The notes under the pieces were generated by a model. It searched no databases, was not told the DNA's origin, and was given only the letters and a program-made list of their open reading frames with translations. A stretch of 45,729 nt of DNA from assembly GCF_016901675.1 (NCBI RefSeq), contig NZ_JACJKU010000002.1, positions 1-45,729 on the forward strand, given 5' to 3'. The DNA is from Limosilactobacillus coleohominis. Lineage in GTDB: Bacteria; Bacillota; Bacilli; Lactobacillales; Lactobacillaceae. Below are positions 33,561 through 43,430 of this stretch, in pieces; position 1 is the first letter of the stretch; every line of letters begins with the position of its first letter. The translations under genes and the position numbers were made by a program.

Positions 33561-34514
33561 CTAGTAGTGAAGATCAACTTCATCTTCATTTAATTCTGCA
33601 GCTGGAACTGCACCGTTTTCACGACGTCCCCGTTGTAAGACATAGATCGCAAAAATTACGATTAAAATACCGATCCCTTCGACCAAGTTAATGTGTAAGT
33701 GGAAGAAAATCACACTTAAGATACTGGTCGTGATGGGCTGAACTGCATCCATAATACTAATCACATCTGATGGTGCAAGCCGTGAAGCATACAACAACAG
33801 TCCAAATGGAATAATCGTACCAAAAATCATTACTGTTGCTACTGAAGATACTAACGTCACCGTTAAATGTGGGGTGTTAGTCCAGAATGGGTGGAAACAA
33901 TTAAAGAAGATTCCTGCAATCATTGTTCCCCAACCTAACACTACCAGTGGTGGGTTCTTCTCAGCGGCCTTACGAGGTAAAACCACATAAAATGCAGCCG
34001 TTACCCCTGAACCTAATCCCCAAAGCAGTGAAATAAATGGTACTGCTAAGTGAGTAAAATCACCACGCGTTATACATAAGAATACACCAATTAAGGCCAG
34101 AACAAAGGCAACTAAATCACTGCGCATTGGCATTTTACGTTGGAAAATCACTGAACCCAAAACAATAAATAATGGGGACAGATATTGGAGAATTGTCGCA
34201 GTTGAGGCATTCCCCGTTTGAATAGCGTAGTAAAAAGTTAATAGGTTCATCGCCAGACCAAAAATTGCGTAAGTAACAACGGAGATCAGGCTAGCCCGAT
34301 CCTTGAAGACGCCAAAAATATTGCCGCGATATACAATCGCACTAATTATTAATAAAATCAGTCCAGTAAAAAAGGTCCGGGTGGACAGCATCCATGGTGC
34401 TGGAATTGCAAGATTTTGGGAAATTAGTTGCAGGACGGTTCCTGAAATTCCCCAACTAAATGAAGCAGCAGCTGCCCATGCGATCCCCTTGGTTACTTGA
34501 TTATGATTTGTCAC
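33561..34514 (-). CDS. EamA/DMT-family membrane transporter
   Basis: About 317 residues with ten predicted membrane helices in two repeated halves, each an EamA domain. The family exports or imports metabolites such as amino acids and nucleotide sugars; the substrate is unknown. Signature-like stretches include FSWGISGTVLQ near the start and NASTATILQYLSPLF near 115, plus a second-half PFGLLLYASRLAP. The frame reaches a TTG at 34535, but AAGGAGA lies after it and directs initiation at GTG 34514. A charged C-terminal tail follows the last helix. Confidence 0.88.
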   Translation of the reverse strand: MTNHNQVTKGIAWAAAASFSWGISGTVLQLISQNLAIPAPWMLSTRTFFTGLILLIISAIVYRGNIFGVFKDRASLISVVTYAIFGLAMNLLTFYYAIQTGNASTATILQYLSPLFIVLGSVIFQRKMPMRSDLVAFVLALIGVFLCITRGDFTHLAVPFISLLWGLGSGVTAAFYVVLPRKAAEKNPPLVVLGWGTMIAGIFFNCFHPFWTNTPHLTVTLVSSVATVMIFGTIIPFGLLLYASRLAPSDVISIMDAVQPITTSILSVIFFHLHINLVEGIGILIVIFAIYVLQRGRRENGAVPAAELNEDEVDLHY

Positions 34515-34546
34515 TCTCTTTCTCTCCTTACTCAAAAATATGGTTT

Positions 34547-34552
34547 ATTCTA
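34547..34552 (-). promoter_or_regulatory. Extended -10 box of the EamA gene
   Basis: The minus strand reads TGTTAGAAT, a TG-type extended -10, about 33 bases before the GTG start. Confidence 0.5.
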
Positions 34553-34595
34553 ACATAAAATAAGTGAAATTCAGGCGAACAAAAGCGATTCATAA

Positions 34596-34633
34596 TAAAA
34601 AAAGTTCCGTTATCAATTTAACGAAACTTTTTT
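34596..34633 (-). terminator. Terminator of the DUF1002 gene
   Basis: AAAAAAGTTCCGTTA and TAACGAAACTTTTTT form a stem with one mismatch, flanked by T runs on both strands, 20 bases after the DUF1002 stop codon. Confidence 0.8.
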
Positions 34634-34653
34634 AAGTTTATTGATGATTTTGC

Positions 34654-35655
34654 TTAATTAAAGAAAGATTGAATCCAAGCAATGAACTTTTGGAACCATC
34701 CAGACGCTTGTTGTTCGGCCTTCTTAGCAGAATCACTATTAGCCCATTCCTTAGCCTTATTCATCAAGTTACCGCTTGAGTTTTTAACGTTATTAATGGT
34801 ATTCGAAACATTGTTAACGTATGACTTGCTGGATGAAATTGGGGAATTTTGGAATGTCACTAGTGAATTAACGATCTTATTTTGTTGTGACTTTGTGGTT
34901 TGATCATCAATTCCGCGACTCTTTAAAGCCCGATCCAACATGTTTTGGATATCTTGCTTTGTTGCCAAATCATTGTTATTTTGTTTTTTCTGCGCAATTT
35001 GTTTGGAGACATCCCCCACAGCAGCCATCAACTTACCAGCGTAGTTCTTATCATTACTGTTGGCATCGATTGCATCTTGTGTAGCATCCATGACGGAATT
35101 AGCAGCACTAGTATTTTGCGGGTTTAACTGGTGCCCATCCGCTGCGAATGCTTTATAAACCCCTGTCAAAGCAGATTCTCCAGATACAGGTCGGTTAGCG
35201 GTCACGTTAATTGTAATATCCGTCACCCCTGCCATCTGAGCAACCATGGCATACTGTTGAGCTGTTACCTTTGTAATATTCGATTTACCATTATACTTCC
35301 GAATATTGACCTTGACCCCAGAACCAGGATCAGTTGGTGTAATCGCTACTGATGAGATCATTGCCGCATTAGTAGTATTATCACTACCAATGTATTGCCG
35401 ATAATCGTCAGCGGTTGCTGTTAATTTTTTGAAGTTTGAATCAACATCCATCGTATCATTCAGGTCAGTATACACACTCTGGGGAGCCCCTGCACCATAA
35501 ACAACGTATGAAGATGTTAAAGTTGAAGTATTATTGTTGCTGGCAGAATTAGTGGTTTGCTGGTCTGCCATCACAGCTTGGGCAGGAACGATTGCGGCTG
35601 CCCCAATGGTTGTAGTTAATAACGCTAAAGCGATCACTTTAGTTGTAATTTTCAT
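34654..35655 (-). CDS. Secreted DUF1002-domain protein
   Basis: About 333 residues. A signal peptide (about 1-31, hydrophobic core ALALLTTTIGAAAIV, cleavage near AQA-V/ADQ) is followed by a DUF1002 region with the YVVYGAGAP and ITPTDPGSGVKVNI type motifs (about 50-200). The C-terminal third is Asn/Ser/Lys-rich and helical and ends in a hydrophobic amphipathic segment (WFQKFIAWIQSFF). Function unknown. The ATG at 35655 is preferred because GGAGG precedes it and it begins the signal peptide; an upstream ATG at 35670 adds five residues. The gene has its own -10 box and terminator. Confidence 0.88.
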   Translation of the reverse strand: MKITTKVIALALLTTTIGAAAIVPAQAVMADQQTTNSASNNNTSTLTSSYVVYGAGAPQSVYTDLNDTMDVDSNFKKLTATADDYRQYIGSDNTTNAAMISSVAITPTDPGSGVKVNIRKYNGKSNITKVTAQQYAMVAQMAGVTDITINVTANRPVSGESALTGVYKAFAADGHQLNPQNTSAANSVMDATQDAIDANSNDKNYAGKLMAAVGDVSKQIAQKKQNNNDLATKQDIQNMLDRALKSRGIDDQTTKSQQNKIVNSLVTFQNSPISSSKSYVNNVSNTINNVKNSSGNLMNKAKEWANSDSAKKAEQQASGWFQKFIAWIQSFFN

Positions 35656-35686
35656 TGATGTATCCTCCACGATTTTAATTATGTTT

Positions 35687-35692
35687 ATTATA
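35687..35692 (-). promoter_or_regulatory. -10 box of the DUF1002 gene
   Basis: The minus strand reads TATAAT, about 31 bases before the preferred ATG; the -35 region is not clear. Confidence 0.5.
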
Positions 35693-35741
35693 ACCTAATC
35701 GTTGTTATCATTTTATGAAGTCTACTATTTCTTAACTATTT

Positions 35742-36470
35742 TTAGTTTCCCTTATGTTTCTGATCTTTAAGCGAGTCGAGTTTAAAAATCGGAATTTGGT
35801 GGCCAGACGGCTGTGGGGTCGACTTGGACTGACCACTCGAATAATGATGCTGTTCATCAAATTGACGAAGTGCAGCTTGAACAGCCTGAGGAGTTTTCAA
35901 ATTCTGATGATCCCAATTACTTAGAATTCGGTCCATATATTTAAAATTATACTTGCCGTTAAGCACTGTCTCTCGCAAGGCTAATTTAATGACTTCAATA
36001 TCATAGTGGTCCTGGTCAATCCAATCATTAACAAGACTCATCTCGATTGGGTTAAGCATCCGTCCAAACTCCGTCTCCAACATCGTAAATAATTTTTGGC
36101 GTTCATTTTGAGTTTGTTTTTGTTGCTTAACATCTTCACCATTCTCCACCAAACGCGTCAATTTATGAATCAAAGGTGAAAAATCGTAGACTAGTGATTC
36201 TTTTCCATCATCACTCTTTTTCATTTTTTGAACCATCAACTTATCCTTAACCATTTGGTTAATGAGGTCATAAACTTGGTCTTCACTAGTTCCCAAGTGC
36301 TCTGCAATTTGTTTAACCGCTGGATCGCCTTGACCACGGTCAATGTATGATCGTAATTCTAAATAGACCATTAATTCTGATGTTGACATTCCAATTTGAT
36401 GATAATGGTGCAGTAAAATATTACTAATGGACGTTGAACCGGCATTAATATATTTTTCAATAAAATCCAT
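35742..36470 (-). CDS. dnaD: Primosomal protein DnaD
   Basis: 242 residues. DnaD helps load the replicative helicase at the origin and at restart sites. An N-terminal winged-helix (DDBH1) domain (about 20-105) precedes a DDBH2 helical domain (about 120-205) with the conserved MLNPIEMSLVNDWID and YIxxIL-type YMDRILSNW motifs. The start has GGAGGAACGCTG before the ATG. It is the last gene of the leftward dinG-tseB-asnS-dnaD group; the nth gene that often follows dnaD in Firmicutes is absent here. Confidence 0.94.
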   Translation of the reverse strand: MDFIEKYINAGSTSISNILLHHYHQIGMSTSELMVYLELRSYIDRGQGDPAVKQIAEHLGTSEDQVYDLINQMVKDKLMVQKMKKSDDGKESLVYDFSPLIHKLTRLVENGEDVKQQKQTQNERQKLFTMLETEFGRMLNPIEMSLVNDWIDQDHYDIEVIKLALRETVLNGKYNFKYMDRILSNWDHQNLKTPQAVQAALRQFDEQHHYSSGQSKSTPQPSGHQIPIFKLDSLKDQKHKGN

Positions 36471-36497
36471 CAGCGTTCCTCCTTCAGTAAATCAGCA

Positions 36498-36541
36498 AAT
36501 AAGGCCCCAATGACGTCGAAAAAGTCAGTGGAGCCTTTTTT
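36498..36541. terminator. Hairpin between asnS and dnaD
   Basis: AAGGCCCCAATGAC pairs with GTCAGTGGAGCCTT with two mismatches. T runs are stronger on the plus strand, so on the minus strand it may only partly stop transcription from asnS into dnaD. Confidence 0.6.
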
Positions 36542-36555
36542 ATTGTAATTGTATA

Positions 36556-37854
36556 TTAAGGGTAAAGACGGTTTAACATCCGTGGGAATGGAATGGTTGT
36601 CCGCAAGTGATCTTGGAGGGTTACCCAACTGATGAACCGTTCTAGTCCAAGACCAAATCCAGAGTGCGGAACTGAACCATACTTACGCAAGTCCAGGTAC
36701 CATTCATAGTCTTTTTCATCAAGGCCCGCATCCTTAACAGCCTTTAATAAAGTATCATAATCAGTTTCACGTTCAGATCCACCGATGATTTCACCATAAC
36801 CTTCTGGTGCCAGAAGGTCAGCACATACATAAACATCATCACGAGTTGGATGGTTCTTCATGTAGAATGGCTTAATGCTCTTTGGATAGTTTAAAACAAA
36901 GACTGGCTTGCTAAAGTGGTCAGCTAAGAATGTTTCTTCTGGTGATCCGAAATCGTCACCCCATTGAACATCCATGCCACTTTCTTTCATCAAATTAATG
37001 GCTTCGTCATAACTAATCCGTGGGTATGGCGTTTCTGTAAATGGACGAAGGGTTTCCGGATCACGTCCAAGAATTTGCAGTTCTTCACTGCAATCATCAA
37101 TTAACTTCTGGATAAGAAAAGCAATGTACTTTTCTTGAACTTCCAGACTTTCATCTTGGTGCATCCAGGCCATTTCTGGTTCAATCATCCAGAATTCAAT
37201 CAAGTGCCGACGAGTCTTTGACTTTTCAGCCCGGAAAACTGGACCAAATGAATAAACTCGATCTAAGGCTAAGGCACCGGCTTCTTCATATAATTGACCT
37301 GATTGAGACAAGTATGCATCTTGTTCAAAGTACTTTGTATGGAATAAGTCAGTGGTACCTTCTGGTGCATTCCCCGTCAAAATTGGTGGGTCGATCTTTG
37401 TGAAACCATTATCTGCGAAGAACTCATAAGTTGCACGAATTACTCGGTCACGAACCTTCATCATTGCCCAAGGCTTCTTAGAACGTAACCAGAGATGACG
37501 TTCGTCAAGCAAGAAGTCAATTCCGTGTTCCTTATTACCAATGGGGTAATCTTCACTTTCATCTACTGGTTGAATATCTTCAATTTGGATTTCATAGCCA
37601 AATTTAGAACGTGAATCTTCATGAATTTCACCAATAACATAGAAGCTGCTTTCTTGACGCAGATCATGTTTTGCCAAATCAAAGATTTCAGGAGCAACTT
37701 TATTCTTTAGCAAAACGCCTTGAAAAAAAGCAGTCCCGTCACGTAATTGCAAAAAGGCGATCTTTCCGCTTGATCGCTTGTCTGTTAACCAAACACCGAT
37801 GCGCACCCGTTCGTTAACGTGTTGTGGTGCATCTTTAATCTTGATGGTTTCCAT
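36556..37854 (-). CDS. asnS: Asparaginyl-tRNA synthetase
   Basis: 432 residues, class IIb aminoacyl-tRNA synthetase. It charges tRNA-Asn. An N-terminal OB-fold anticodon-binding domain (about 15-100) is followed by the catalytic core with motif 2 ([21 protein letters not shown] near 207-227) and motif 3 ([12 protein letters not shown] near 397-408). It is full length and intact. No T-box leader is present, because only 29 bases separate it from the tseB-like gene. Confidence 0.97.
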   Translation of the reverse strand: METIKIKDAPQHVNERVRIGVWLTDKRSSGKIAFLQLRDGTAFFQGVLLKNKVAPEIFDLAKHDLRQESSFYVIGEIHEDSRSKFGYEIQIEDIQPVDESEDYPIGNKEHGIDFLLDERHLWLRSKKPWAMMKVRDRVIRATYEFFADNGFTKIDPPILTGNAPEGTTDLFHTKYFEQDAYLSQSGQLYEEAGALALDRVYSFGPVFRAEKSKTRRHLIEFWMIEPEMAWMHQDESLEVQEKYIAFLIQKLIDDCSEELQILGRDPETLRPFTETPYPRISYDEAINLMKESGMDVQWGDDFGSPEETFLADHFSKPVFVLNYPKSIKPFYMKNHPTRDDVYVCADLLAPEGYGEIIGGSERETDYDTLLKAVKDAGLDEKDYEWYLDLRKYGSVPHSGFGLGLERFISWVTLQDHLRTTIPFPRMLNRLYP

Positions 37855-37883
37855 TATCTTTCCCCCTAATATTGAGATAACAA

Positions 37884-38402
37884 TTATAGGTTATCAATTT
37901 GTTGGACGAATTGTCCAGTCTTAAAGTTAATTAAATCATAACATAAAGCACCTTTTTTATTAATATAGGTGACTTCCCAAACAACTTTACTATTAAAGTA
38001 TCCTGGAGCTGACCGTAAAATCCGTCGTGGATTTTCTTTATTGCGCACCGTTGACAGTGCCTGTTGGCTAGTAATTCCTTTAGACTGCTTAATTACGCTA
38101 ATGTTGCCGCCCTTTTCAGGAATCATTACCAAGACTTGTTGTCCATGACGATTTTTCCCCGTGACTGTGTAATAAGTTTTCTCACGATTATAAACATAAA
38201 AGCCATTCGGGTTGTTTACGTGAGCGTACTTTTTAGCCATTGCGTAAGCCTCATGTCGAGCCTGGCTTCGCGGATGATTTGCAATTGCAAATGAAATCCA
38301 AAGAACCAGAATGACGGCTAAAATGGTCAGTATCACGCGTCGGAATATTTTAATACCATTAATACGATTTTGTTTACGTTGAACGTCTCGCCGACTTTGC
38401 AT
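37884..38402 (-). CDS. TseB/YpmB-like cell-wall elongation regulator (DUF5590)
   Basis: 172 residues with an Arg/Lys-rich cytosolic start, one membrane helix (about 22-42) and an extracellular part with two PepSY-like beta-alpha units. The Bacillus homologue YpmB/TseB binds PBP2A and tunes side-wall synthesis. Position between dinG and asnS is as in Bacillus (dinG-ypmA-ypmB-aspB-asnS). The ATG at 38402, preceded by GAGGAAGG, is preferred over one at 38420. Confidence 0.85.
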   Translation of the reverse strand: MQSRRDVQRKQNRINGIKIFRRVILTILAVILVLWISFAIANHPRSQARHEAYAMAKKYAHVNNPNGFYVYNREKTYYTVTGKNRHGQQVLVMIPEKGGNISVIKQSKGITSQQALSTVRNKENPRRILRSAPGYFNSKVVWEVTYINKKGALCYDLINFKTGQFVQQIDNL

Positions 38403-38449
38403 GCGTCTTTCCTTCCTCAAACAAGTAAACTTTTGTTATTATACCAAAT

Positions 38450-41293
38450 CTATTGGTTATTTGTATGCTGATGATCCTGTTTTAGAAATTTTTTTACCAG
38501 TTGAGCAATTTGGTTTGTTTCTACAGCACTCACCTTTAAATCATCTGGCAAGGCCTTAATAATTGTTTTTCCATAACGCCGGTGATCCAATCGTGAATCT
38601 AACACTACAGCAACCCCGTAATCATCAGGAGTTCGCAGTAGTCGACCAATTCCCTGTCGTAAACGGATCGTCGCTTTAGGTAATTCAGAACTATAAAATG
38701 GATTTTTACCATTCCGTTTTAGCAATTGGTGTTCAGCCTTGGTGAAGGCCTCGTCAGGCGCATCAAACGGTAACCGGGTCACAATCAGTAGTTGGAGCTG
38801 GTTATTTGGCAAATCAATTCCTTCCCAGAAACTGCTTGCCCCTAATAGAATTGAATTTGTTCCGGTGGCAAATTGCTTCAGGATCTTTTCACGACTGCCA
38901 TTGATTCCTTGCGCCAATATATCCCGTTGATTGAATAAATCAGTTCGTCTGAGCAAACTATATACTTGCTCAATTGTCACCAATGAATTAAATAAAATCA
39001 TAGTTTGACACTGATTTTCCTGAGCAATTCGATAAATACTCTGACTGAGGTAGTTAATGTAGTCATGATCATTGTCATCATTTGGCATGATGGCATCCTT
39101 TGCTATAAAAAGACGTGCATTATTTTGGTAGTCAAATGCAGGTGGGAACCGCTTGCTCTTGACATTAGTGGTATCTAAGTCTAGTTGCTGATATAAGTAA
39201 TTAGAGCGACTCGAAGTAAATAATGTCGCACCAACAAATAGCTGCCGATAGAAATAAGCATACACATTTTCCCGCAAATAATGATTGGTCACCAGCAAGC
39301 CACCCATCAATCGCATTGTGCTGCGTTCACTAGATTGACGGACATTAAGCCAGTACACTGCAGAATCACTGTCATTACGTAACGTTTGAACCATCGAGCG
39401 TAACTGCTCATCAATTTTGAGTAAGACACTCATTTGGCTGGCAACCTGATTCATGATGTATCGATCGCTACTCAACCAACTATCCATCCGCGCCCGAAAG
39501 AGGTGTTCCAATGCTGTAAAATGCAATTTCAGGCTTGCCAATGCTTGCTCAAAGCGCATCATCAACGGCTCGTCTGGCGATAACAAATCCCTTAGTTGTT
39601 CATTATCTACTGGCTGTTCAATAAAATCTTCCACGCTATCAATGTTAACGTCTTTAAGGAATTTTCCATACAGTTCTTGTTGTAAATCTTCCAAGGATGC
39701 ATGAACTTCAACTAGGTCATCACGCATCAATTCAATGTTGTAGTTTCCTAATGGTAGCTTGTCAAAAACCTGAGCAAGGGTCTGCTCATCATCACTTGAG
39801 ATCAGCGTTTGCAACTGGTTAACAGTGAATGAAGCTTTTTGAAAGCTAATTTCATCGCGAGAATTTTGTAAAACACTTCTGCTCAGGTGCTGTGCCTCAT
39901 CCACTACTAAATAGGTTAACGGACTAGTAGCACCTAGCTCTTGCGCATGAGCAACCAGGTATGAATGATTAGTAACGATAATGTTAGCGGCCGCAACTTT
40001 CTTTTGCCGACGCACTAAAAAGTCATCGCGAAAAAGCGGATCATCTTTGGAGAGCGATTGTACTCCGTGATGACGAATTTCTGTGAAATAAGGTGACCGT
40101 TGTGAATTAAGGTTTAATTCATCTAAGTCCCCGGTAGTCGTCTTCAATAACCATACTAAAATTTGCGCCTTAATAAGCTGAACCAATTGGGAATCTTCAT
40201 GCACACTTAGTGAGTGGATAAATTTACTAAGGTTTAAATAGTGTGAGTTACCCTTCACTAGTACCGCTGACATTTTAAACGGCAGCACACTATTTAATTG
40301 ATCCATCGGTTTTTGAATTAATTGGGTTTGCAAAATATTGGTTGCTGTACTAACCACAATTTTATGTTGAGGATATGTTAAATAACTCAACGGCAGCAGA
40401 TATCCTAATGTTTTACCCATTCCCGTACCAGCTTCAATCACCAGTTGATTATTGCCATCACGGCTAAAGTGATTATAAATGGCGTTCATCATTTTAGACT
40501 GGGTTGGTCGATAATCTAAATGGTTTTCATAAAGGCGTTGCTTTTGTCGTTTAGTTTTCGGGTAAGCTTTCTTTTTTTGATCATCAACAACCAGTGGGCG
40601 TTCCTTATGAAGAGCCACTCCACCACTAACGTATAAATCGTCACTTAGCGGTTGATGATGTGCTTTTCGCCAATCTAATTCACGTTCAAACATGCGGGCT
40701 GTCTGAAATGGTAAGTTCAAATGCAAATCTACTAATTTTTGGAGTGTAATTGTTGGTAATTGCCGCAAACGTTTAATGAGGTCAACTAACAACACCCCCG
40801 TTGCTTCGGCATCGGATACTGCACTGTGCGGATGATCATGCTCAATATGAAGATAATTAGTTAGGTCTCGCAATCGATAGCTTTTTGCGGTTGGCATTAA
40901 AATTTGGCTGAGCGTTACCGTGTCGATGGCTGTAATCCTTAGAGGATCGCGTCCCACCCGTTCCAGTTCATGATTCAGAAATGGAAAATCAAAGTTAACG
41001 TTATGCGCCACAAAAATGGTGCCGCTTAATAGGCTTTCAACCGTCTGTGCAACATCATCCAAAAATGGCGCTTTTGCAACATCTTTATCAGTAATTCCAG
41101 TTAACTGTTGAACGCTACGGGGAATTTTCATTAATGGATTAATTCTGGTTTCAAATTGGTTGATTACTTTACCATCTTGAATTAAGACCAGTCCAATCTG
41201 AATAATCCGGTCACCATTTTTAAAACTGGTTCCGGTTGTCTCCAGATCCACCACTGAATAAACCGGCCCGCGTCTCCTTTGCTTAGTTTTCAT
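38450..41293 (-). CDS. dinG: DinG-family helicase with DnaQ-like exonuclease domain
   Basis: 947 residues, the Firmicute long form. An N-terminal DEDDh 3'-5' exonuclease domain (Asp16, Glu18, Asp102, His156, Asp161) is fused to a superfamily 2 XPD-like helicase: Walker A EAGTGMGKT (287-295), a DEAQ box in VVDEAQHLS near 458, and the GIGRLLR motif near 897. The iron-sulphur Cys set of enterobacterial DinG is not evident. In Firmicutes the exonuclease activity is well supported while helicase activity may be weak. First gene of the dinG-tseB-asnS-dnaD group; the ribosome binding site is GAGGGG. Confidence 0.95.
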   Translation of the reverse strand: MKTKQRRRGPVYSVVDLETTGTSFKNGDRIIQIGLVLIQDGKVINQFETRINPLMKIPRSVQQLTGITDKDVAKAPFLDDVAQTVESLLSGTIFVAHNVNFDFPFLNHELERVGRDPLRITAIDTVTLSQILMPTAKSYRLRDLTNYLHIEHDHPHSAVSDAEATGVLLVDLIKRLRQLPTITLQKLVDLHLNLPFQTARMFERELDWRKAHHQPLSDDLYVSGGVALHKERPLVVDDQKKKAYPKTKRQKQRLYENHLDYRPTQSKMMNAIYNHFSRDGNNQLVIEAGTGMGKTLGYLLPLSYLTYPQHKIVVSTATNILQTQLIQKPMDQLNSVLPFKMSAVLVKGNSHYLNLSKFIHSLSVHEDSQLVQLIKAQILVWLLKTTTGDLDELNLNSQRSPYFTEIRHHGVQSLSKDDPLFRDDFLVRRQKKVAAANIIVTNHSYLVAHAQELGATSPLTYLVVDEAQHLSRSVLQNSRDEISFQKASFTVNQLQTLISSDDEQTLAQVFDKLPLGNYNIELMRDDLVEVHASLEDLQQELYGKFLKDVNIDSVEDFIEQPVDNEQLRDLLSPDEPLMMRFEQALASLKLHFTALEHLFRARMDSWLSSDRYIMNQVASQMSVLLKIDEQLRSMVQTLRNDSDSAVYWLNVRQSSERSTMRLMGGLLVTNHYLRENVYAYFYRQLFVGATLFTSSRSNYLYQQLDLDTTNVKSKRFPPAFDYQNNARLFIAKDAIMPNDDNDHDYINYLSQSIYRIAQENQCQTMILFNSLVTIEQVYSLLRRTDLFNQRDILAQGINGSREKILKQFATGTNSILLGASSFWEGIDLPNNQLQLLIVTRLPFDAPDEAFTKAEHQLLKRNGKNPFYSSELPKATIRLRQGIGRLLRTPDDYGVAVVLDSRLDHRRYGKTIIKALPDDLKVSAVETNQIAQLVKKFLKQDHQHTNNQ

Positions 41294-41360
41294 TGTTAAT
41301 AATCCCCTCTGGTCAAGTTAATTATTATGTGAAATATTTTCCGTAGAAGATACTGCTTTT

Positions 41361-41389
41361 ATAATACTATTTAATTTGACTCTTGACCA
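41361..41389 (-). promoter_or_regulatory. Promoter of the dinG operon
   Basis: On the minus strand TGGTCA (41389-41384) and TATTAT (41366-41361) are 17 bases apart. It lies back to back with the mevalonate operon promoter. Confidence 0.5.
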
Positions 41390-41446
41390 TTCCAAAGAAT
41401 TATTAAGGTTGAACAAAGATTGGCTGTTTACAACAGTTTAATGTTA

Positions 41447-41452
41447 GAATGG
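41447..41452 (+). promoter_or_regulatory. Extended -10 box of the mevalonate-pathway operon
   Basis: TGTTAGAAT is a TG-type extended -10 about 36 bases before the mvk start. A weak -35 (TTGGCT) lies 19 bases upstream. Confidence 0.5.
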
Positions 41453-41487
41453 TGGTTGGACTTTTTTTAGAAAGTGGGTTGAAATAA

Positions 41488-42441
41488 TTGGCCATGCAAA
41501 AAATTGGAATTGGGAAGAGTCATGCCAAGATCATCTTAATTGGTGAACATAGTGTTGTTTATGGTCAACCGGCCATCGCACTTCCCCTCCCCAACGTGAC
41601 CACCAAAGTCACAATTGCTGAAAATCATGAACAAGAAAAAATGATTCAAAGTCGCTATTTTAATGGTCCGCTCAATCAACTTCCTGAGCAAATGGCAGGA
41701 ATTCGAAAACTAATTAGCCAGTTGGTAAACCATTTTAATGGAGCTGCGGATCATTGGACTGTTACAATTACTAGTGACATCCCTGCAGAACGGGGAATGG
41801 GCTCATCGGCTGCGTGTGCTGTTGCAATTGTACGTGCGATCTTTGATTACTATCAATCTCCATTAGACCGTGAATCACTATTAAAATGGGCCGACGTTGA
41901 GGAAGAAGTTACTCACCGTAGCCCAAGTGGTTTGGATGCAGCAACCGTTAGTTCCAGCAAGCCAGTTTGGTTCCATAAGGGTGAAAAAGGAACCCTCATC
42001 GATCTTAACCTCGATGCAACCATGGTAATTGGTGATACTGGAATTAAAGGCGCAACCCGCGACGCAATTACCGCAGTTAAAAATAGTTTAAGCAACCATT
42101 ATGATGAAACTAACTCATTAATTGAACACCTCGGACAATTAACTAAAGATAGCAAGGAAGCTATCAGTAATAATGAGGTGGCTACACTGGGCCGTAAGTT
42201 GACGGCTGCTCATCATGATCTGGAAAAATTAGGGGTTAGTGATGAGAAATTAAACTTACTGGTTCAATCCGCACTCGATTCTGGTGCCTTAGGTGCAAAA
42301 TTAACAGGCGGCGGTCGTGGCGGTTGTATGTTTGCCATTACCAAGTCTGCCCTTGGAGCGCGAAAAATTGCCAGTATCTTAAAAGAGCATGGTGCTACTG
42401 CTACATGGATTCAACCATTTAATAAAGGGGAAATATTATGA
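41488..42441 (+). CDS. mvk: Mevalonate kinase
   Basis: 317 residues, GHMP kinase. It phosphorylates mevalonate to 5-phosphomevalonate. The N-terminal motif IGEHSVVYGQPAIALP (18-33), the ATP-binding glycine loop ERGMGSSAAC (101-110), catalytic-type Asp149 in SGLDAATV, and the C-terminal LTGGGRGGC near 271 are all present. The start is TTG, with GTGGG 9 bases before it; an ATG two codons later is spaced too far. Its stop overlaps the mvaD start (ATGA). First gene of mvk-mvaD-pmk-fni. Confidence 0.96.
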   Translation: MAMQKIGIGKSHAKIILIGEHSVVYGQPAIALPLPNVTTKVTIAENHEQEKMIQSRYFNGPLNQLPEQMAGIRKLISQLVNHFNGAADHWTVTITSDIPAERGMGSSAACAVAIVRAIFDYYQSPLDRESLLKWADVEEEVTHRSPSGLDAATVSSSKPVWFHKGEKGTLIDLNLDATMVIGDTGIKGATRDAITAVKNSLSNHYDETNSLIEHLGQLTKDSKEAISNNEVATLGRKLTAAHHDLEKLGVSDEKLNLLVQSALDSGALGAKLTGGGRGGCMFAITKSALGARKIASILKEHGATATWIQPFNKGEIL

Positions 42442-43406
42442 AAGTAACTGCCCGTGCACATACGAATATTGCACTTGTTAAATACTGGGGAAAAAAAGAT
42501 CAGCAATTAATTATTCCACAGACTGATTCCCTCTCTTTAACATTGGACAAATTTTATACGGATACCACTGTTGAGTTTCAGCCTGAACTAAAGCATGACC
42601 AATTAGTAGTTGACGGCCAGGTGTTTGCCCCGAAGCAAATGAAAAAGGTTACGCGGGTTTTAGATCGAGTTCGTGAACTTAGTAATCAAACACTGTATGC
42701 ATCAGTTAATTCGACGAACCATGTGCCAATGGCAGCTGGTTTAGCCTCTTCAGCATCCGCCTTTGCTGCCCTTGCATTATCAGCTAGTCGATCAGCTGGT
42801 TTAACGCTCAGTGGTCGTGACCTGTCTAGATTAGCACGTCGCGGATCAGGTTCTGCTACACGATCAGTCTTCGGCGGATTAGTAGAATGGCACGCCGGTC
42901 ATGATGACCAAAGTTCATATGCAGAACCGATTATGGAAAACGTTGGCTTTGATATTGAAATGCTGGCAATTTTGATTGATACCAAGCAAAAAAAGATTTC
43001 CAGTCGAGGCGGAATGCAGTCCTCAGTAGAAACATCACCATTCTACCCAGCTTGGCGCGAGGTGGTGGCTCACGATATGGTCGCAATGAAGCAGGCCATT
43101 CAAAATCACGACATTGATCAAATCGGTCATTTAGCAGAAGAAAACGCAATGCGAATGCATGCTCTTACTTTATCAGCTGATCCAGACTATACATACTTCG
43201 ATGGCGGCACTATTCAGGCGATGAACCTGATTAAAGGCTTGCGTAATCAGGGAGTAAACTGCTATTATACGATGGATGCCGGTCCCAATGTAAAAGTCAT
43301 TTATAACCAGCGGGATCGTGAACGGATAATTAATGCTCTTGCCCCCTCCTTTGGTGTCAATAACTTGGTTGTTGCTCAACCTGGGCCAGGAGCGCACTTA
43401 CTATAA
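42438..43406 (+). CDS. mvaD: Diphosphomevalonate decarboxylase
   Basis: 322 residues, GHMP kinase family. It converts 5-diphosphomevalonate to isopentenyl diphosphate with ATP. The motif NIALVKYWGKKD (10-21), the phosphate loop MAAGLASSASAFAAL (98-112) and the C-terminal MDAGPNVKV with its catalytic Asp near 283 are intact. ATGA overlap with mvk, and it is followed by pmk. Confidence 0.97.
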   Translation: MKVTARAHTNIALVKYWGKKDQQLIIPQTDSLSLTLDKFYTDTTVEFQPELKHDQLVVDGQVFAPKQMKKVTRVLDRVRELSNQTLYASVNSTNHVPMAAGLASSASAFAALALSASRSAGLTLSGRDLSRLARRGSGSATRSVFGGLVEWHAGHDDQSSYAEPIMENVGFDIEMLAILIDTKQKKISSRGGMQSSVETSPFYPAWREVVAHDMVAMKQAIQNHDIDQIGHLAEENAMRMHALTLSADPDYTYFDGGTIQAMNLIKGLRNQGVNCYYTMDAGPNVKVIYNQRDRERIINALAPSFGVNNLVVAQPGPGAHLL

Positions 43407-43430
43407 AACGATTTGGAAGGATTTAAAAAA

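Noticed and set aside
37855-37883. T-box riboswitch upstream of asnS
   Set aside because: Only 29 bases separate asnS from the tseB-like gene, too short for a T-box leader.
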